Shown here: positions 37,097-45,418 of the stretch, in pieces | Layout of the letters: the number at the start of each line of letters is the position of its first letter | Position numbering within the stretch: the stretch's first letter is position 1 | NCBI GenBank assembly: GCA_000017645.1 | Contig: CP000781.1 | Location: 3,955,501-4,019,500 of the forward strand | Source of the DNA: Xanthobacter autotrophicus Py2 | GTDB taxonomy: Bacteria; Pseudomonadota; Alphaproteobacteria; Rhizobiales; Xanthobacteraceae | DNA length: 64,000 bases | Direction of reading: 5' to 3' | The notes under the pieces: model-generated | Told to the model about the DNA's origin: nothing | Databases searched by the model: none | Seen by the model: only the letters and a program-made list of their open reading frames with translations | Program-made: the position numbers and the translations under genes

Positions 37097-37687
37097 ATGA
37101 CCGTTTCGGAAACGCCCCTGCAGAAAATCAAAGCTGATCTTCGCCACTATGCGTCTTCCGAGCGCAGGGGCGTGTCTACTGCCTTTGTCTTCCGCATGTT
37201 CCTGCTGACGCCTGGGTTTCAGTTCGTGTTCGCGAACCGGCTGCAGGAGATCGTCGTCCGCATCCCGCTCATCGGGCGTTTGCTGCGTCGGATCATCTGG
37301 TGGGCGACCTGCCTGATCTTCAGCTCGGAGATCGCGCTCGCGGCCAAGGTCGGGGGCGGCCTCTACGTGCCCCACCCCTATGGCATCGTCGTTGGCGCGG
37401 CCACCATCGGCCGGAACCTGCGCCTGCTGCAGAACGTGACCATCGGTCGCAAGAGTTCGGTCGACCCGCGCGATCCGGTGATCGAGGACGATGTCCAGAT
37501 CTCCGCGGGCGCTGTGCTGCTCGGCCCCATCACCATCGGCGAGGGGGCTGTCGTCGGCGCCAATTCCGTCGTGCTGAAGGACGTTCCGGCCGGAGCCCTG
37601 GCCATCGGCATTCCGGCGCGGATCATTCCGGCCGCCGTGCCCGAGGTTGTGGCTGGCGCCGACCCTCTCGTCGCCTCCGCCCTCTGA
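37097..37687 (+). CDS. Hexapeptide-repeat acyltransferase (serine acetyltransferase-like)
   Basis: A 196-residue protein with an N-terminal helical part and left-handed beta-helix repeats: IALAAKVGGGLYVPHPYGIV, AATIGRNLRLLQNVTIGRKS, VQISAGAVLLGPITIGEGAVVGANSV, and VLKDVPAGALAIGIPARII. Same family as the gene at 24479-25033, so two O-acetyl (or other acyl) groups may be added to the polymer. Start ATG 37097 with an AGGAAAGGAAGGG Shine-Dalgarno; the frame open upstream has no gene-like sequence. It is followed 18 bp later by a glycosyltransferase gene, probably in one operon. Confidence 0.9.
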   Translation: MTVSETPLQKIKADLRHYASSERRGVSTAFVFRMFLLTPGFQFVFANRLQEIVVRIPLIGRLLRRIIWWATCLIFSSEIALAAKVGGGLYVPHPYGIVVGAATIGRNLRLLQNVTIGRKSSVDPRDPVIEDDVQISAGAVLLGPITIGEGAVVGANSVVLKDVPAGALAIGIPARIIPAAVPEVVAGADPLVASAL

Positions 37688-37705
37688 CCGCGGGGCGGCT
37701 CGACC

Positions 37706-38899
37706 ATGCGCATCGCCCTGTTCAACGCGCTCTATCCGACGCCGCTCCAGCCGAAGATCTTCGGTGGCGCGGAGGTGCTCGTGCGGCAGATCGCCGAACG
37801 TCTCGTGGCCCAGGGCGACGAGGTCACGGTGGTGCGCCTTTCGCTGGACGGGATCCGCCAGACCGAAGAGGCCAACGGCGTGCGCGTGGAATTCGTGCCG
37901 ATCCGCAACCTCTTCACCCCGTTCGGGCCGCGGCATAACACGCTGGCCCATCTCGCCTGGCACGTCATCGACGACTGGTTCGTCGCACCGGGCGAGATCG
38001 CCGGCATTCTCGACGGCTTTCGACCGCAGGTCGTGCACTCCCACACCCTCAACGGCCTGAACGCCCACATCTGGCACCTGGCGCGGGACCGGGGCGTGCC
38101 CGTGGTCCACACCCTGCACGATTACTATCTCGTTTGTCCGCGCTGCTCGCGCTTCAAGGGCGAGGCCCCTTGCGCGGTGACTTGCGGCAGCTGTGCCGCC
38201 CTCACCGTTCGCCGCCGGCAGCGCGCCGGGCTCGTGAATGCGGTGGTGGGCGTGAGCCAACGGACGCTCGACATCCACCTTGACGCGGGGCTGTTCGCGG
38301 ATGCCGCCCGCCACGTCATCCGCAACGTGCCCAATCCGGACATCACATTCGTGCCCATGGACCTGCCGGGGCGGCCGTTGCGGGTGGGATACCTGGGGCG
38401 CTTCTCGCCGGAAAAGGGCGTGCGCCTGCTGGTCGAGGCGGCGGGGCGCCTGCCGCCGGGGACGGTAAAGCTCGTGCTCGCCGGCAATGTCTCCCAGGAG
38501 GAGCGAGCGGCGCTCGCCGCGCTGGCGCCGCAGACCGAGCTGGATTTCGTCGGCTTCGTGGCGCCGAAGGATTTCTACGCCCAGGTGGACGTGGCCGCAG
38601 TGCCCTCGATCTGGGAAGAGCCGGGCGCCCTCGTCCTGCTGGACGCGCTGGCCGCCGGCCGTCCGGTGCTCGCGACGGCCTTCGGCGGTTTGCCGGAAAT
38701 GTTCGCGGACGGCCTCACAGGATGGACCGTGCAGCCGGATGCCGAGAGCCTCGCCAGCACCATCGGCCGACTCGTGGACACGCCCGCCTTGGTGCTGGAC
38801 GCCCACCGGCGCCTTGAAGCGCATCGCTCCCGGAACCTTGGCGACATGGTCGCCAGCTATTCGCAGATCTATCGCGATCTGGCGCGGCTTCCCGCCTGA
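37706..38899 (+). CDS. Family 4 glycosyltransferase with conserved Cys cluster
   Basis: A 397-residue GT4 protein. MRIALFNALYPTPLQPKIFGGAEV, HTLHDYYLVCPRC, LRVGYLGRFSPEKGVRLLVEAAG and VPSIWEEPGALVLLDALAAGRPVLAT mark the fold. Cysteines C144, C147, C156, C160 and C163 lie in one 20-residue stretch; four of them are offset by exactly one residue from C145, C157, C161 and C164 of the enzyme at 15.5-16.8 kb, including the C-x3-C-x2-C block. They may bind a metal or be structural. Last recognisable gene of the EPS locus. Confidence 0.92.
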   Translation: MRIALFNALYPTPLQPKIFGGAEVLVRQIAERLVAQGDEVTVVRLSLDGIRQTEEANGVRVEFVPIRNLFTPFGPRHNTLAHLAWHVIDDWFVAPGEIAGILDGFRPQVVHSHTLNGLNAHIWHLARDRGVPVVHTLHDYYLVCPRCSRFKGEAPCAVTCGSCAALTVRRRQRAGLVNAVVGVSQRTLDIHLDAGLFADAARHVIRNVPNPDITFVPMDLPGRPLRVGYLGRFSPEKGVRLLVEAAGRLPPGTVKLVLAGNVSQEERAALAALAPQTELDFVGFVAPKDFYAQVDVAAVPSIWEEPGALVLLDALAAGRPVLATAFGGLPEMFADGLTGWTVQPDAESLASTIGRLVDTPALVLDAHRRLEAHRSRNLGDMVASYSQIYRDLARLPA

Positions 38900-38991
38900 T
38901 CAGATCAGACGGCATCAGGTCAGGCGGGCTTCTGCTCGCGCACCTGCCGCATGTTCTTGCGGCATCGTCTGGCCGCAGCCGGCGTCGATGC

Positions 38992-40095
38992 TCAGCGCGG
39001 CTTCAGGAACGACATGAGGAAGTTCTCTTCCTTCGGCGCGTTCGCGAGCTGGGCGACCACCACGATCTTCTTCACTTCGCCGCGCTTGAAGGCGGTGAGG
39101 AATTTCTCGTAGTCCTTGAAGGAAATGCAGCCGTTGGAATCCCCGCGCGGGCCCAGCATATAGGTGTGGGCGAGGATGCCGGCGCGGCCATACATCTTGC
39201 CGGTGCCCACCGGATTGAGGCGCACCGCCTCGACCCCATGGAACAGGGATTCGCGCATGGTCAGCGAATAGGTGTTGGGCGGGGTGGCGCCAACCATCCG
39301 CTTGGCCACGTGGCGCGGATCATCCAGCAGCTCGCCGTAGCCCGAATGGGCTTCCAGCTTGTCGCCGTTGGGCATGTAAACAACCTTGCCCTTGATGTCG
39401 TAGATCGCATAGCCCGAGCCGGGCGTCGGCAGCGCCACCTCGTCATCGGAGGCGGGCGGTGTATCGGTGGCGGCGGGCGCGCTCGGAGCGGCAGGCGTGT
39501 CCACGAGTGGCGCTGACGGATCGGGCAGGGAGGCGTAGGCGAGGCGCTGCTCGCGCACCAGCGGGTTGCGCTGGGGCAACGGTGCGCCGCCCTGGTCGAG
39601 CTGCTGGAGGGCGCGGATGCCGTCGCCGGCCGCCATCTGCGGGATGCGGTTGGGCAGCGGGTTCGCCAGGGGCAGCGGGACGTTGCGGGCGAGCGGGGTG
39701 CCCATGTTCACGGGCGCTGAGGCGGAAGCCTGCTGCGCGACGTTTGCCGTGGCGAAGGGCGCGCCTTCAATGGACAGGCTGGTCAGGTAGATGCGGTCCG
39801 GCTCAAGCTCAAGGGCGCCGGAAGAGACGATCAGGGATACTTCGGTGACGGTGGCTCCGGCGGCGGCAAGCGAGAGCTCGCGTACCGGGCGTTCCACCAC
39901 GCGCGGCTCGGAAACGCCGAATGCGAACGAGCCCTGGGTCACCCAGACGGCCCCGGCCGCCACCAGCAGACCGGCGAAAATCCCGGTGCCGATGCCGACA
40001 AGGGTCGCGTGCCTTGATCCGCTGCGCGGACGGCCCTCCGGACCCAGCGGGTCGAAGGTGGCATCCTCGTCCGATGTCCAGCTCTTATGCCTCAT
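38992..40095 (-). CDS. DUF2778 (Tlde1-like) membrane-anchored protein
   Basis: A 367-residue protein: short cytosolic tail, one transmembrane helix (ATLVGIGTGIFAGLLVAAGAVWVTQG), a Pro/Ala-rich periplasmic linker of about 180 residues, and a C-terminal DUF2778 domain (GYAIYDIKGKVVYMPNGDKL, EAHSGYGELLDDP, TPPNTYSLTMRESLFHGVEA, YGRAGILAHTYMLGPRGDSNGCISFKDYEKFL). The H-x-x-M...S-N-G-C motif resembles L,D-transpeptidase active sites; family members are linked to peptidoglycan modification or cleavage, which is inference for this protein. Start at ATG 40095 is chosen because longer starts add only low-complexity basic residues; a weak AGGGA precedes it. Confidence 0.85.
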   Translation of the reverse strand: MRHKSWTSDEDATFDPLGPEGRPRSGSRHATLVGIGTGIFAGLLVAAGAVWVTQGSFAFGVSEPRVVERPVRELSLAAAGATVTEVSLIVSSGALELEPDRIYLTSLSIEGAPFATANVAQQASASAPVNMGTPLARNVPLPLANPLPNRIPQMAAGDGIRALQQLDQGGAPLPQRNPLVREQRLAYASLPDPSAPLVDTPAAPSAPAATDTPPASDDEVALPTPGSGYAIYDIKGKVVYMPNGDKLEAHSGYGELLDDPRHVAKRMVGATPPNTYSLTMRESLFHGVEAVRLNPVGTGKMYGRAGILAHTYMLGPRGDSNGCISFKDYEKFLTAFKRGEVKKIVVVAQLANAPKEENFLMSFLKPR

Positions 40096-40497
40096 GGTCC
40101 CTGCTATCAGCGTTGCCGGACGTTTCCGGCGCTCGTTCCTCATCGGCAGGGTCCCACGGTGGTGCGACGAACGCGCTTGCATCGCACAAACCTCGCCCGG
40201 TGCGGAATGCTCCGCCCGAATCGCCGGCTTGTTGAATGCCCGGCCGGATGTGCCCGAACCGTGCGCCAGCCCCCCAAACCTGCCTAAACTCGGTAACTTT
40301 TCCCTTTACGACCCCCGTAACACCAGATCACGAAGGCGAGAACAAGGCCATCGGGGCCGGACTTTAGCAATCGAGGGCCAGCTTGGCGAGGGCATTGTAT
40401 TCCGCTGCGTAACGTTGCGGTGCGCCATCACGGACCCGAGATTGAGCCCTCACCGGTGTGCATGGCCGCCGTTGCCGGTGCTCGTCCGGTGCGGGGC
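40096..40497. other. 402-bp intergenic region
   Basis: Between two minus-strand genes. It includes an AT-richer patch around 40285-40330 (CTCGGTAACTTTTCCCTTTACG) that may be part of a promoter. No gene, terminator or repeat that I can support. Confidence 0.45.
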
Positions 40498-40845
40498 TCA
40501 GCCGAATTTCGCGGCGTACTCCTCGGGCTTGAAGCCCACCAGAAGGTCGCGTCCCGTCTCCAGCACCGGACGCTTGATCATGGATGGCTTCTCCAGCATC
40601 AGGCCGATGGCCTTGGCCTCGTCGATGCCCTCCTTGTCAGCGTCGGGCAGCTTGCGGAAGGTGGTGCCGGAGCGGTTGAGGAGCTTTTCCCAGCCCACCT
40701 TCTTCACCCAGCCTTCCAGCGTCTTCCGCTCGATGCCGGCGGTCTTGTAGTCATGGAAGGCGTGGTCGACGCCGTGCGCCTCAAGCCAGCCCCGAGCCTT
40801 CTTCATGGTCTCGCAGGCCTTGATTCCGTAGATCGTCGTCGCCAT
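40498..40845 (-). CDS. ArsC/Spx/YffB-family reductase
   Basis: A 115-residue thioredoxin-fold protein of the arsenate reductase-like family. The N-terminal MATTIYGIKACETMKKARGW has the single catalytic Cys11 in C-x-T-M, as in YffB/Spx-type proteins, then GVDHAFHDYKTAGIERKTLE, LLNRSGTTFRKL, MIKRPVLETG and VGFKPEEY. YffB-like members act as glutathione-dependent thiol reductases; true arsenate reduction is not implied. ATG 40845 gives the family length. Confidence 0.92.
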   Translation of the reverse strand: MATTIYGIKACETMKKARGWLEAHGVDHAFHDYKTAGIERKTLEGWVKKVGWEKLLNRSGTTFRKLPDADKEGIDEAKAIGLMLEKPSMIKRPVLETGRDLLVGFKPEEYAAKFG

Positions 40846-40980
40846 CGCAATGCCCCGTATTGAAAGCGCGGACTTTACCTGAGCCGGAGGCGCGGCGGTA
40901 TCGTGTGCGTCAAACCCGGTGCGAAGCTTGCGGGCGGTGTAAAGTCGCGGCAACAGCGGCAAAAGCCGAGGGAGGGGAGG

Positions 40981-41352
40981 TTGATCGCCATCATTTTCGA
41001 GGTCTGGCCGGCCGAGGGCCAGAGGGAAACCTATCTGGATCTCGCAGCCCGGTTGCGCATGGAGCTGGAGCAGATGGACGGCTTCATCTCCGTGGAGCGC
41101 TTCGAGAGCATCACCGAGCCTGGCAAGATGCTGTCCCTGTCGATCTGGCGGGACGAGGAGGCGGTGAAGGCCTGGCGCAACCTGCCCATCCATCGCAAGA
41201 CGCAGGCGGCCGGGCGCGCCGGCATCTTCCGGGATTACCGCCTGCGCGTGGCCGCAGTGCTGCGCGACTATGGCCTCGATGCCCGCGATGAGGCGCCCGA
41301 GGACAGCCGCGCCGCGTTCCGTCCCCGGATGGAGCCCGACTCGGCGTTCTGA
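40981..41352 (+). CDS. Small antibiotic biosynthesis monooxygenase (ABM)-like protein
   Basis: A 123-residue protein with a ferredoxin-like ABM pattern: IAIIFEVWPAEGQRETYLDLAARL, MELEQMDGFISVERFESITE, LSLSIWRDEEAVKAWRNLPIHRKTQAAG and the end FRDYRLRVAAVLRDYG. Members bind small aromatic substrates or haem-like compounds, or are of unknown role; no function is assigned. Start TTG 40981 preceded by GAGGGAGGGGAGG; a GTG at 40903 is an alternative. Monocistronic, convergent with the CoA-transferase gene. Confidence 0.8.
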   Translation: MIAIIFEVWPAEGQRETYLDLAARLRMELEQMDGFISVERFESITEPGKMLSLSIWRDEEAVKAWRNLPIHRKTQAAGRAGIFRDYRLRVAAVLRDYGLDARDEAPEDSRAAFRPRMEPDSAF

Positions 41353-41378
41353 GGGACGGTGGCGGACGGGTGAGCGCC

Positions 41379-42548
41379 CTACCGCAGCTCCGGTGGCCAG
41401 GCGAGGCCGGAGCGGCCCTCGCCTTCATCCGGCGCTGCGGCGGCGCGGGCCACCTCATCGCTGAGGCCGATCTCGCGCAGCACCTCGGCGGTGCGGTCGG
41501 AGAGATCCAGCGGGCGCGCCTCGGCCGGGGTGCGGGAGAGGCGCGGCACGGCGGGCACGCGATGGGGGCCGCATCCGGGGTGGCGCGCGGCGACATGGGG
41601 ATCGCTCCAGACCTCGTCGGGCGCGAGCACCGGGGCGACGCAGGCGTCCGTGCCTGCGAACAGGGCGGTCCAATGGTCGCGCGGCGCGCTGGCGAAGGTC
41701 TCCGCCAGCTGGCGCTCGATCCCCGGCCACAGGTCGCGACGCATGTGGTCCGGAGCCTCGCCCAGATCGAGCGTGCGCCACAGGCTCTCGAAGAAGCCGC
41801 GCTCCAGCGCCCCCACGGCCATGAAGCCGCCGTCGGCGCAGGCATAGGTGCGGTAGAACGGCGCCCCGCCGCCCAGCAGCCCGTCGCCGCGCTCCGGCCA
41901 GTGGGGCGTCTTCCAGAGGGGCAGGTGCATGGCCATGAGGGAGAGGGCGCCGTCCATCATGGCGGCATCGATGAACTGGCCGCGCCCCGAGGCCCTGGCC
42001 TCGATCACCGCCGCGAGGATGCCGATGGCGGCGATCAGGCTGCCGCCGGCGAAATCCGCCACCAGGTTCAGCGGCGCCTCCGGCGGCGCTCCTTTGGGGC
42101 CGAGGCCGCCGAGCACGCCGGACAAGGCGAGATAGGTGATGTCGTGGCCGGCCTCCTTGGCCCGCGGGCCATCCTGGCCGAAACCGGTGAGGGCGCAAAA
42201 GACGAGGCGGGGATTGAGCGCCGACAGCTCCGCATATCCCGCGCCGATGCGCTCGGCCACGCCGGGGCGGAAGCCCTCCACCAGCACGTCCGCCGCTTTC
42301 ACCAGCGCGTGGAGCGCGGCGCGGCCTTCCGGGGCCTTGAGGTTGAGGGCCACGTGGCGCTTGCCGCGGGAGAATTCCGCGATGGCGACCCCGGCGCGCC
42401 CGCCGCCCACCACGATCACCTCGGCGCCGAGGTCCGCCAGCAGCATGGTGCAATAGGGGCCCGGCGCGAGCCGGGACAGGTCGATGACGCGCACGCCTGC
42501 GAGCGGACCGCGCGGGGCGGGGGTAGGGGAGGGCGGCGTATCAGGCAT
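41379..42548 (-). CDS. Class III CoA-transferase (CaiB/BaiF; alpha-methylacyl-CoA racemase-like)
   Basis: A 389-residue family III CoA-transferase or racemase. LAGVRVIDLSRLAPGPYCTMLLADLGAEVI at the N-terminus, NLKAPEGRAALHALVKAADVLVEGFRPGV, ALTGFGQDGPRAKEAGHDITYLALSG (the Asp of GHDITY is the usual catalytic residue) and FIDAAMMDGALSLM. The GHDITYLALSG block and the LVEGFRPGV form favour the alpha-methylacyl-CoA racemase branch. Substrate not determined. Divergent from crtY across 201 bp. Confidence 0.9.
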   Translation of the reverse strand: MPDTPPSPTPAPRGPLAGVRVIDLSRLAPGPYCTMLLADLGAEVIVVGGGRAGVAIAEFSRGKRHVALNLKAPEGRAALHALVKAADVLVEGFRPGVAERIGAGYAELSALNPRLVFCALTGFGQDGPRAKEAGHDITYLALSGVLGGLGPKGAPPEAPLNLVADFAGGSLIAAIGILAAVIEARASGRGQFIDAAMMDGALSLMAMHLPLWKTPHWPERGDGLLGGGAPFYRTYACADGGFMAVGALERGFFESLWRTLDLGEAPDHMRRDLWPGIERQLAETFASAPRDHWTALFAGTDACVAPVLAPDEVWSDPHVAARHPGCGPHRVPAVPRLSRTPAEARPLDLSDRTAEVLREIGLSDEVARAAAAPDEGEGRSGLAWPPELR

Positions 42549-42749
42549 GGCGTTTCCCTTTTTCCCGGACCTGCGGGGAGCGTTCTCTCGGACCTCGCAG
42601 CAGCCTTCGGCGGACTCAGTATGCGGGGGCCGTCCGGGCAGCGGTTATGGCAGATTGGGGGACGAGCGGGAATCCGGCGCGGGGGTGACAGGCGACAGCC
42701 CGGCGGCTATTGCCCTTGCGGGGGCAACGGCAGGAGCAGCGCTTAGGGC

Positions 42750-43907
42750 ATGGACATCGTCTTCGTCGGCGCCGGACTTGCCAATTGCCTTATGGCGGCG
42801 CGCCTCGCGGCCCAGCGTCCCGGCCTTCACATGCTGCTGCTGGAAGCCGGCGAGAGCGTGGGCGGCAATCACAGCTGGTCCTGCCACGACAGCGATCTCA
42901 CTGCCGCGCAGCGCGCCTTCCTCGCTCCCTTCCAGAGCTATCTCTGGGCCGGGCACGGGGTGCATTTTCCCGCTTTTTCGCGCACGCTCAAAGGCGGCTA
43001 CGCCACCATTTCCTCCGAGCGCATGGCCGAGGTGATGAATGAGCGCCTGTGCGCCGCCATCCGCACCAATGCCCGCGTCGCCCATGTGGCGCCCGACCAC
43101 GTGGTGCTGGAGGGCGGCGAGCGCATCGACGCCCGCGCCGTGGTGGACGGGCGCGGCCCACTCGCCTCGCGCCATCTCGACCTCGGCTACCAGACCTTCC
43201 TGGGGCAGGAACTGCGTATGTCTCGGCCCCATGGCCTCACCCGCCCCATCATCATGGATGCGCGGGTGGAGCAGCTGGGCGGTTACCGCTTCGTCTATGT
43301 GCTGCCGCTGGACGATGACACGCTGCTGGTGGAAGACACCTATTATGCCGACGGCCCGGATCTTCCCGCCGATGCCTTGCGCGGCCGCATTTCCGCCTAT
43401 GCCGCGGCGCAGGGCTGGGCCGTGGATTATGTGGTGCGGGAGGAGGACGGCATCTTGCCGATAGCGTTGGGCGGCGACATCAACGCCTTTCTTGCCGAGA
43501 CGCCTTCGGGCGTCGCGCCCGCCGGACTGCGGGCAGGCCTGTTCCACCCCACCACCGGCTACAGCCTGCCCGACGCCATGGCCCTGGCCGACTCGGTGAG
43601 CGCGCTTGCCGACCTTTCCGGCCCCGCGCTTTCGGCGGCAGTGCGCAGCCATGCGGCGGCGGCGTGGAACGGGCGCGGCTTCTTCCGCCTGCTCAACCGC
43701 ATGCTGTTCCGCGCTGCCGATCCGGAGCGGCGCTATGCCATTCTCCAGCGCTTCTACGGGCTGTCGGAAGACCTGATCGCCCGTTTCTACGCCGATCGCC
43801 TCACCCTTGCCGACAAGGCGCGCATCCTTTCGGGCCGCCCACCCGTATCGGTGTTCAGGGCGCTCTCCTGCCTTGTTGAGACGAAAGCCGCACCCGGTTC
43901 CCCATGA
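42750..43907 (+). CDS. crtY: Lycopene beta-cyclase
   Basis: A 385-residue FAD/NAD-binding CrtY-type cyclase that turns lycopene into beta-carotene. MDIVFVGAGLANCLMAARLA binds the dinucleotide; GGNHSWSCHDSDL, VVDGRGPLASRHLDLGYQTF, GQELRMSRPHGLTRPIIMDARVEQ, YRFVYVLPLDDDTLLVEDTYY and RAGLFHPTTGYSLPDAM are CrtY blocks. It is the first gene of crtY-I-B-X; its TGA overlaps the crtI ATG by 4 bp. A weak AGGAG lies 12 bases before the start. No crtE or crtZ is seen in the window. Confidence 0.95.
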   Translation: MDIVFVGAGLANCLMAARLAAQRPGLHMLLLEAGESVGGNHSWSCHDSDLTAAQRAFLAPFQSYLWAGHGVHFPAFSRTLKGGYATISSERMAEVMNERLCAAIRTNARVAHVAPDHVVLEGGERIDARAVVDGRGPLASRHLDLGYQTFLGQELRMSRPHGLTRPIIMDARVEQLGGYRFVYVLPLDDDTLLVEDTYYADGPDLPADALRGRISAYAAAQGWAVDYVVREEDGILPIALGGDINAFLAETPSGVAPAGLRAGLFHPTTGYSLPDAMALADSVSALADLSGPALSAAVRSHAAAAWNGRGFFRLLNRMLFRAADPERRYAILQRFYGLSEDLIARFYADRLTLADKARILSGRPPVSVFRALSCLVETKAAPGSP

Positions 43908-45418
43908 TGCTCGATGCCACCAAGACCATCCGCCGCGCCGCCGTCATCGGGTCCGGCTTCGGCGGGCTCTCCCTCGCCATCCGCCTGCAGGCGGCGGGCA
44001 TCCGCACCACCGTGTTCGAGCAGCGGGACAAGCCCGGCGGCCGCGCCTACGTCTATGAGCAGGACGGCTTCACCTTCGATGGCGGCCCCACCGTCATCAC
44101 CGATCCCACCTGCCTGGAAGAAGTGTTCGCCGCCGCCGGCCGCAAGCTGTCCGACTATGTGGAGCTGATGCCGGTCTCGCCGTTCTACCGGCTGCTGTGG
44201 CCGGACGGCCGGCAGTTCGACTATGTGAACGACCAGGCCGCGCTGGACGCCCAGATCGCCACCTTCGATAAGGCGGACGTGGAGGGCTATCGCCGCTTCC
44301 TCGCCTATTCGCAGGCGGTCTTCGAGGAGGGTTATCTCAAGCTCGGCGCGGTGCCGTTCCTCGAATTCTCCAGCATGATGAAGGCCGCGCCCAAGCTGGT
44401 GAGGCTGGAAGCCTGGCGCTCGGTCTATGCCATGGTCTCGCGCTTCATCCGCGACGATCACCTGCGGCAGGCCTTCTCGTTCCATTCCCTGCTGGTGGGG
44501 GGCAATCCCTTCTCCACCTCGTCCATCTATGCCCTCATCCATGCGCTGGAGCGCAAGTGGGGCGTGTTCTTCCCCCGCGGGGGAACCGGCGCCTTGGTGC
44601 GCGGCATGGTCAAGCTGTTCACCGACCTCGGCGGCGAGATCCGCCTCACCAGCCCGGTGGACGAGATCGTGGTGGAGGGCCAGCGCGCCACCGCCGTGAA
44701 GCTCAAGAGCGGCGAGACCCTGCCGTTCGACCTCGTCGCCTCCAATGCGGACGTGGTGCACACCTATCGCCACCTTCTGCGCGGGGCGGCGCGCGGTCGC
44801 TCGGAAGGCGCGCGGCTGGCCAAGACGCGCCACTCCATGTCGCTGTTCGTCACCTATTTCGGGGCGCGGCGCACCTGGGACCATCTCCAGCACCACACGG
44901 TGCTGTTCGGTCCGCGCTATCGGGGCCTCGTGGACGAGATCTTCAAGGGCCCGAACCTTCCCGACGACTTCTCGCTCTATCTCCACGCGCCCACCGTGAC
45001 AGACAAATCGCTGGCGCCGGAAGGCTGTACCGCCTTCTACGTGCTCTCGCCGGTGCCGCATCTGGGCAAGGCGGACATCGACTGGGAGGTGGAAGGCCCG
45101 CTCTATCGCGACCGCATCCTCGCCCATCTGGAAGAGCGGCTACTGCCGGGGCTGCGCGACAGCCTCGTCACCTCGCGCATCCTCACCCCCTTCGGCTTCC
45201 GCGACGAACTGTCCGCCCATCAGGGCTCGGCCTTCTCGGTAGAACCGCTCCTCACCCAGTCAGCGTGGTTCCGGCCGCACAACCGCGATGCCAAGATTGC
45301 CAACCTCTATTTCGCCGGGGCCGGCACCCATCCGGGGGCGGGCGTGCCGGGGGTGGTGGGCTCGGCCAAGGCCACGGCGGGGCTCATCCTCGCGGATCTG
45401 GGCGTGACGCCGCGATGA
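43904..45418 (+). CDS. crtI: Phytoene desaturase (lycopene-forming)
   Basis: A 504-residue CrtI-type desaturase using FAD to introduce up to four double bases' worth of unsaturation into phytoene, giving lycopene. VIGSGFGGLSLAIRLQAAGI and DKPGGRAYVYEQDGFTFDGG at the N-terminus; GGTGALVRGMVKLFTDLGGE in the middle; and the bacterial-type signature FAGAGTHPGAGVPGVVGSAK near the C-terminus. The start ATG at 43904 overlaps the crtY stop by 4 bp (ATG 43907 is the alternative). Length is normal for the family. Confidence 0.96.
   Translation: MMLDATKTIRRAAVIGSGFGGLSLAIRLQAAGIRTTVFEQRDKPGGRAYVYEQDGFTFDGGPTVITDPTCLEEVFAAAGRKLSDYVELMPVSPFYRLLWPDGRQFDYVNDQAALDAQIATFDKADVEGYRRFLAYSQAVFEEGYLKLGAVPFLEFSSMMKAAPKLVRLEAWRSVYAMVSRFIRDDHLRQAFSFHSLLVGGNPFSTSSIYALIHALERKWGVFFPRGGTGALVRGMVKLFTDLGGEIRLTSPVDEIVVEGQRATAVKLKSGETLPFDLVASNADVVHTYRHLLRGAARGRSEGARLAKTRHSMSLFVTYFGARRTWDHLQHHTVLFGPRYRGLVDEIFKGPNLPDDFSLYLHAPTVTDKSLAPEGCTAFYVLSPVPHLGKADIDWEVEGPLYRDRILAHLEERLLPGLRDSLVTSRILTPFGFRDELSAHQGSAFSVEPLLTQSAWFRPHNRDAKIANLYFAGAGTHPGAGVPGVVGSAKATAGLILADLGVTPR

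Noticed and set aside
44557..45414. N-terminal extension of phytoene synthase reaching far into crtI
   Set aside because: The extension is crtI read in another frame; the real crtB start is the ATGA overlap at 45415.
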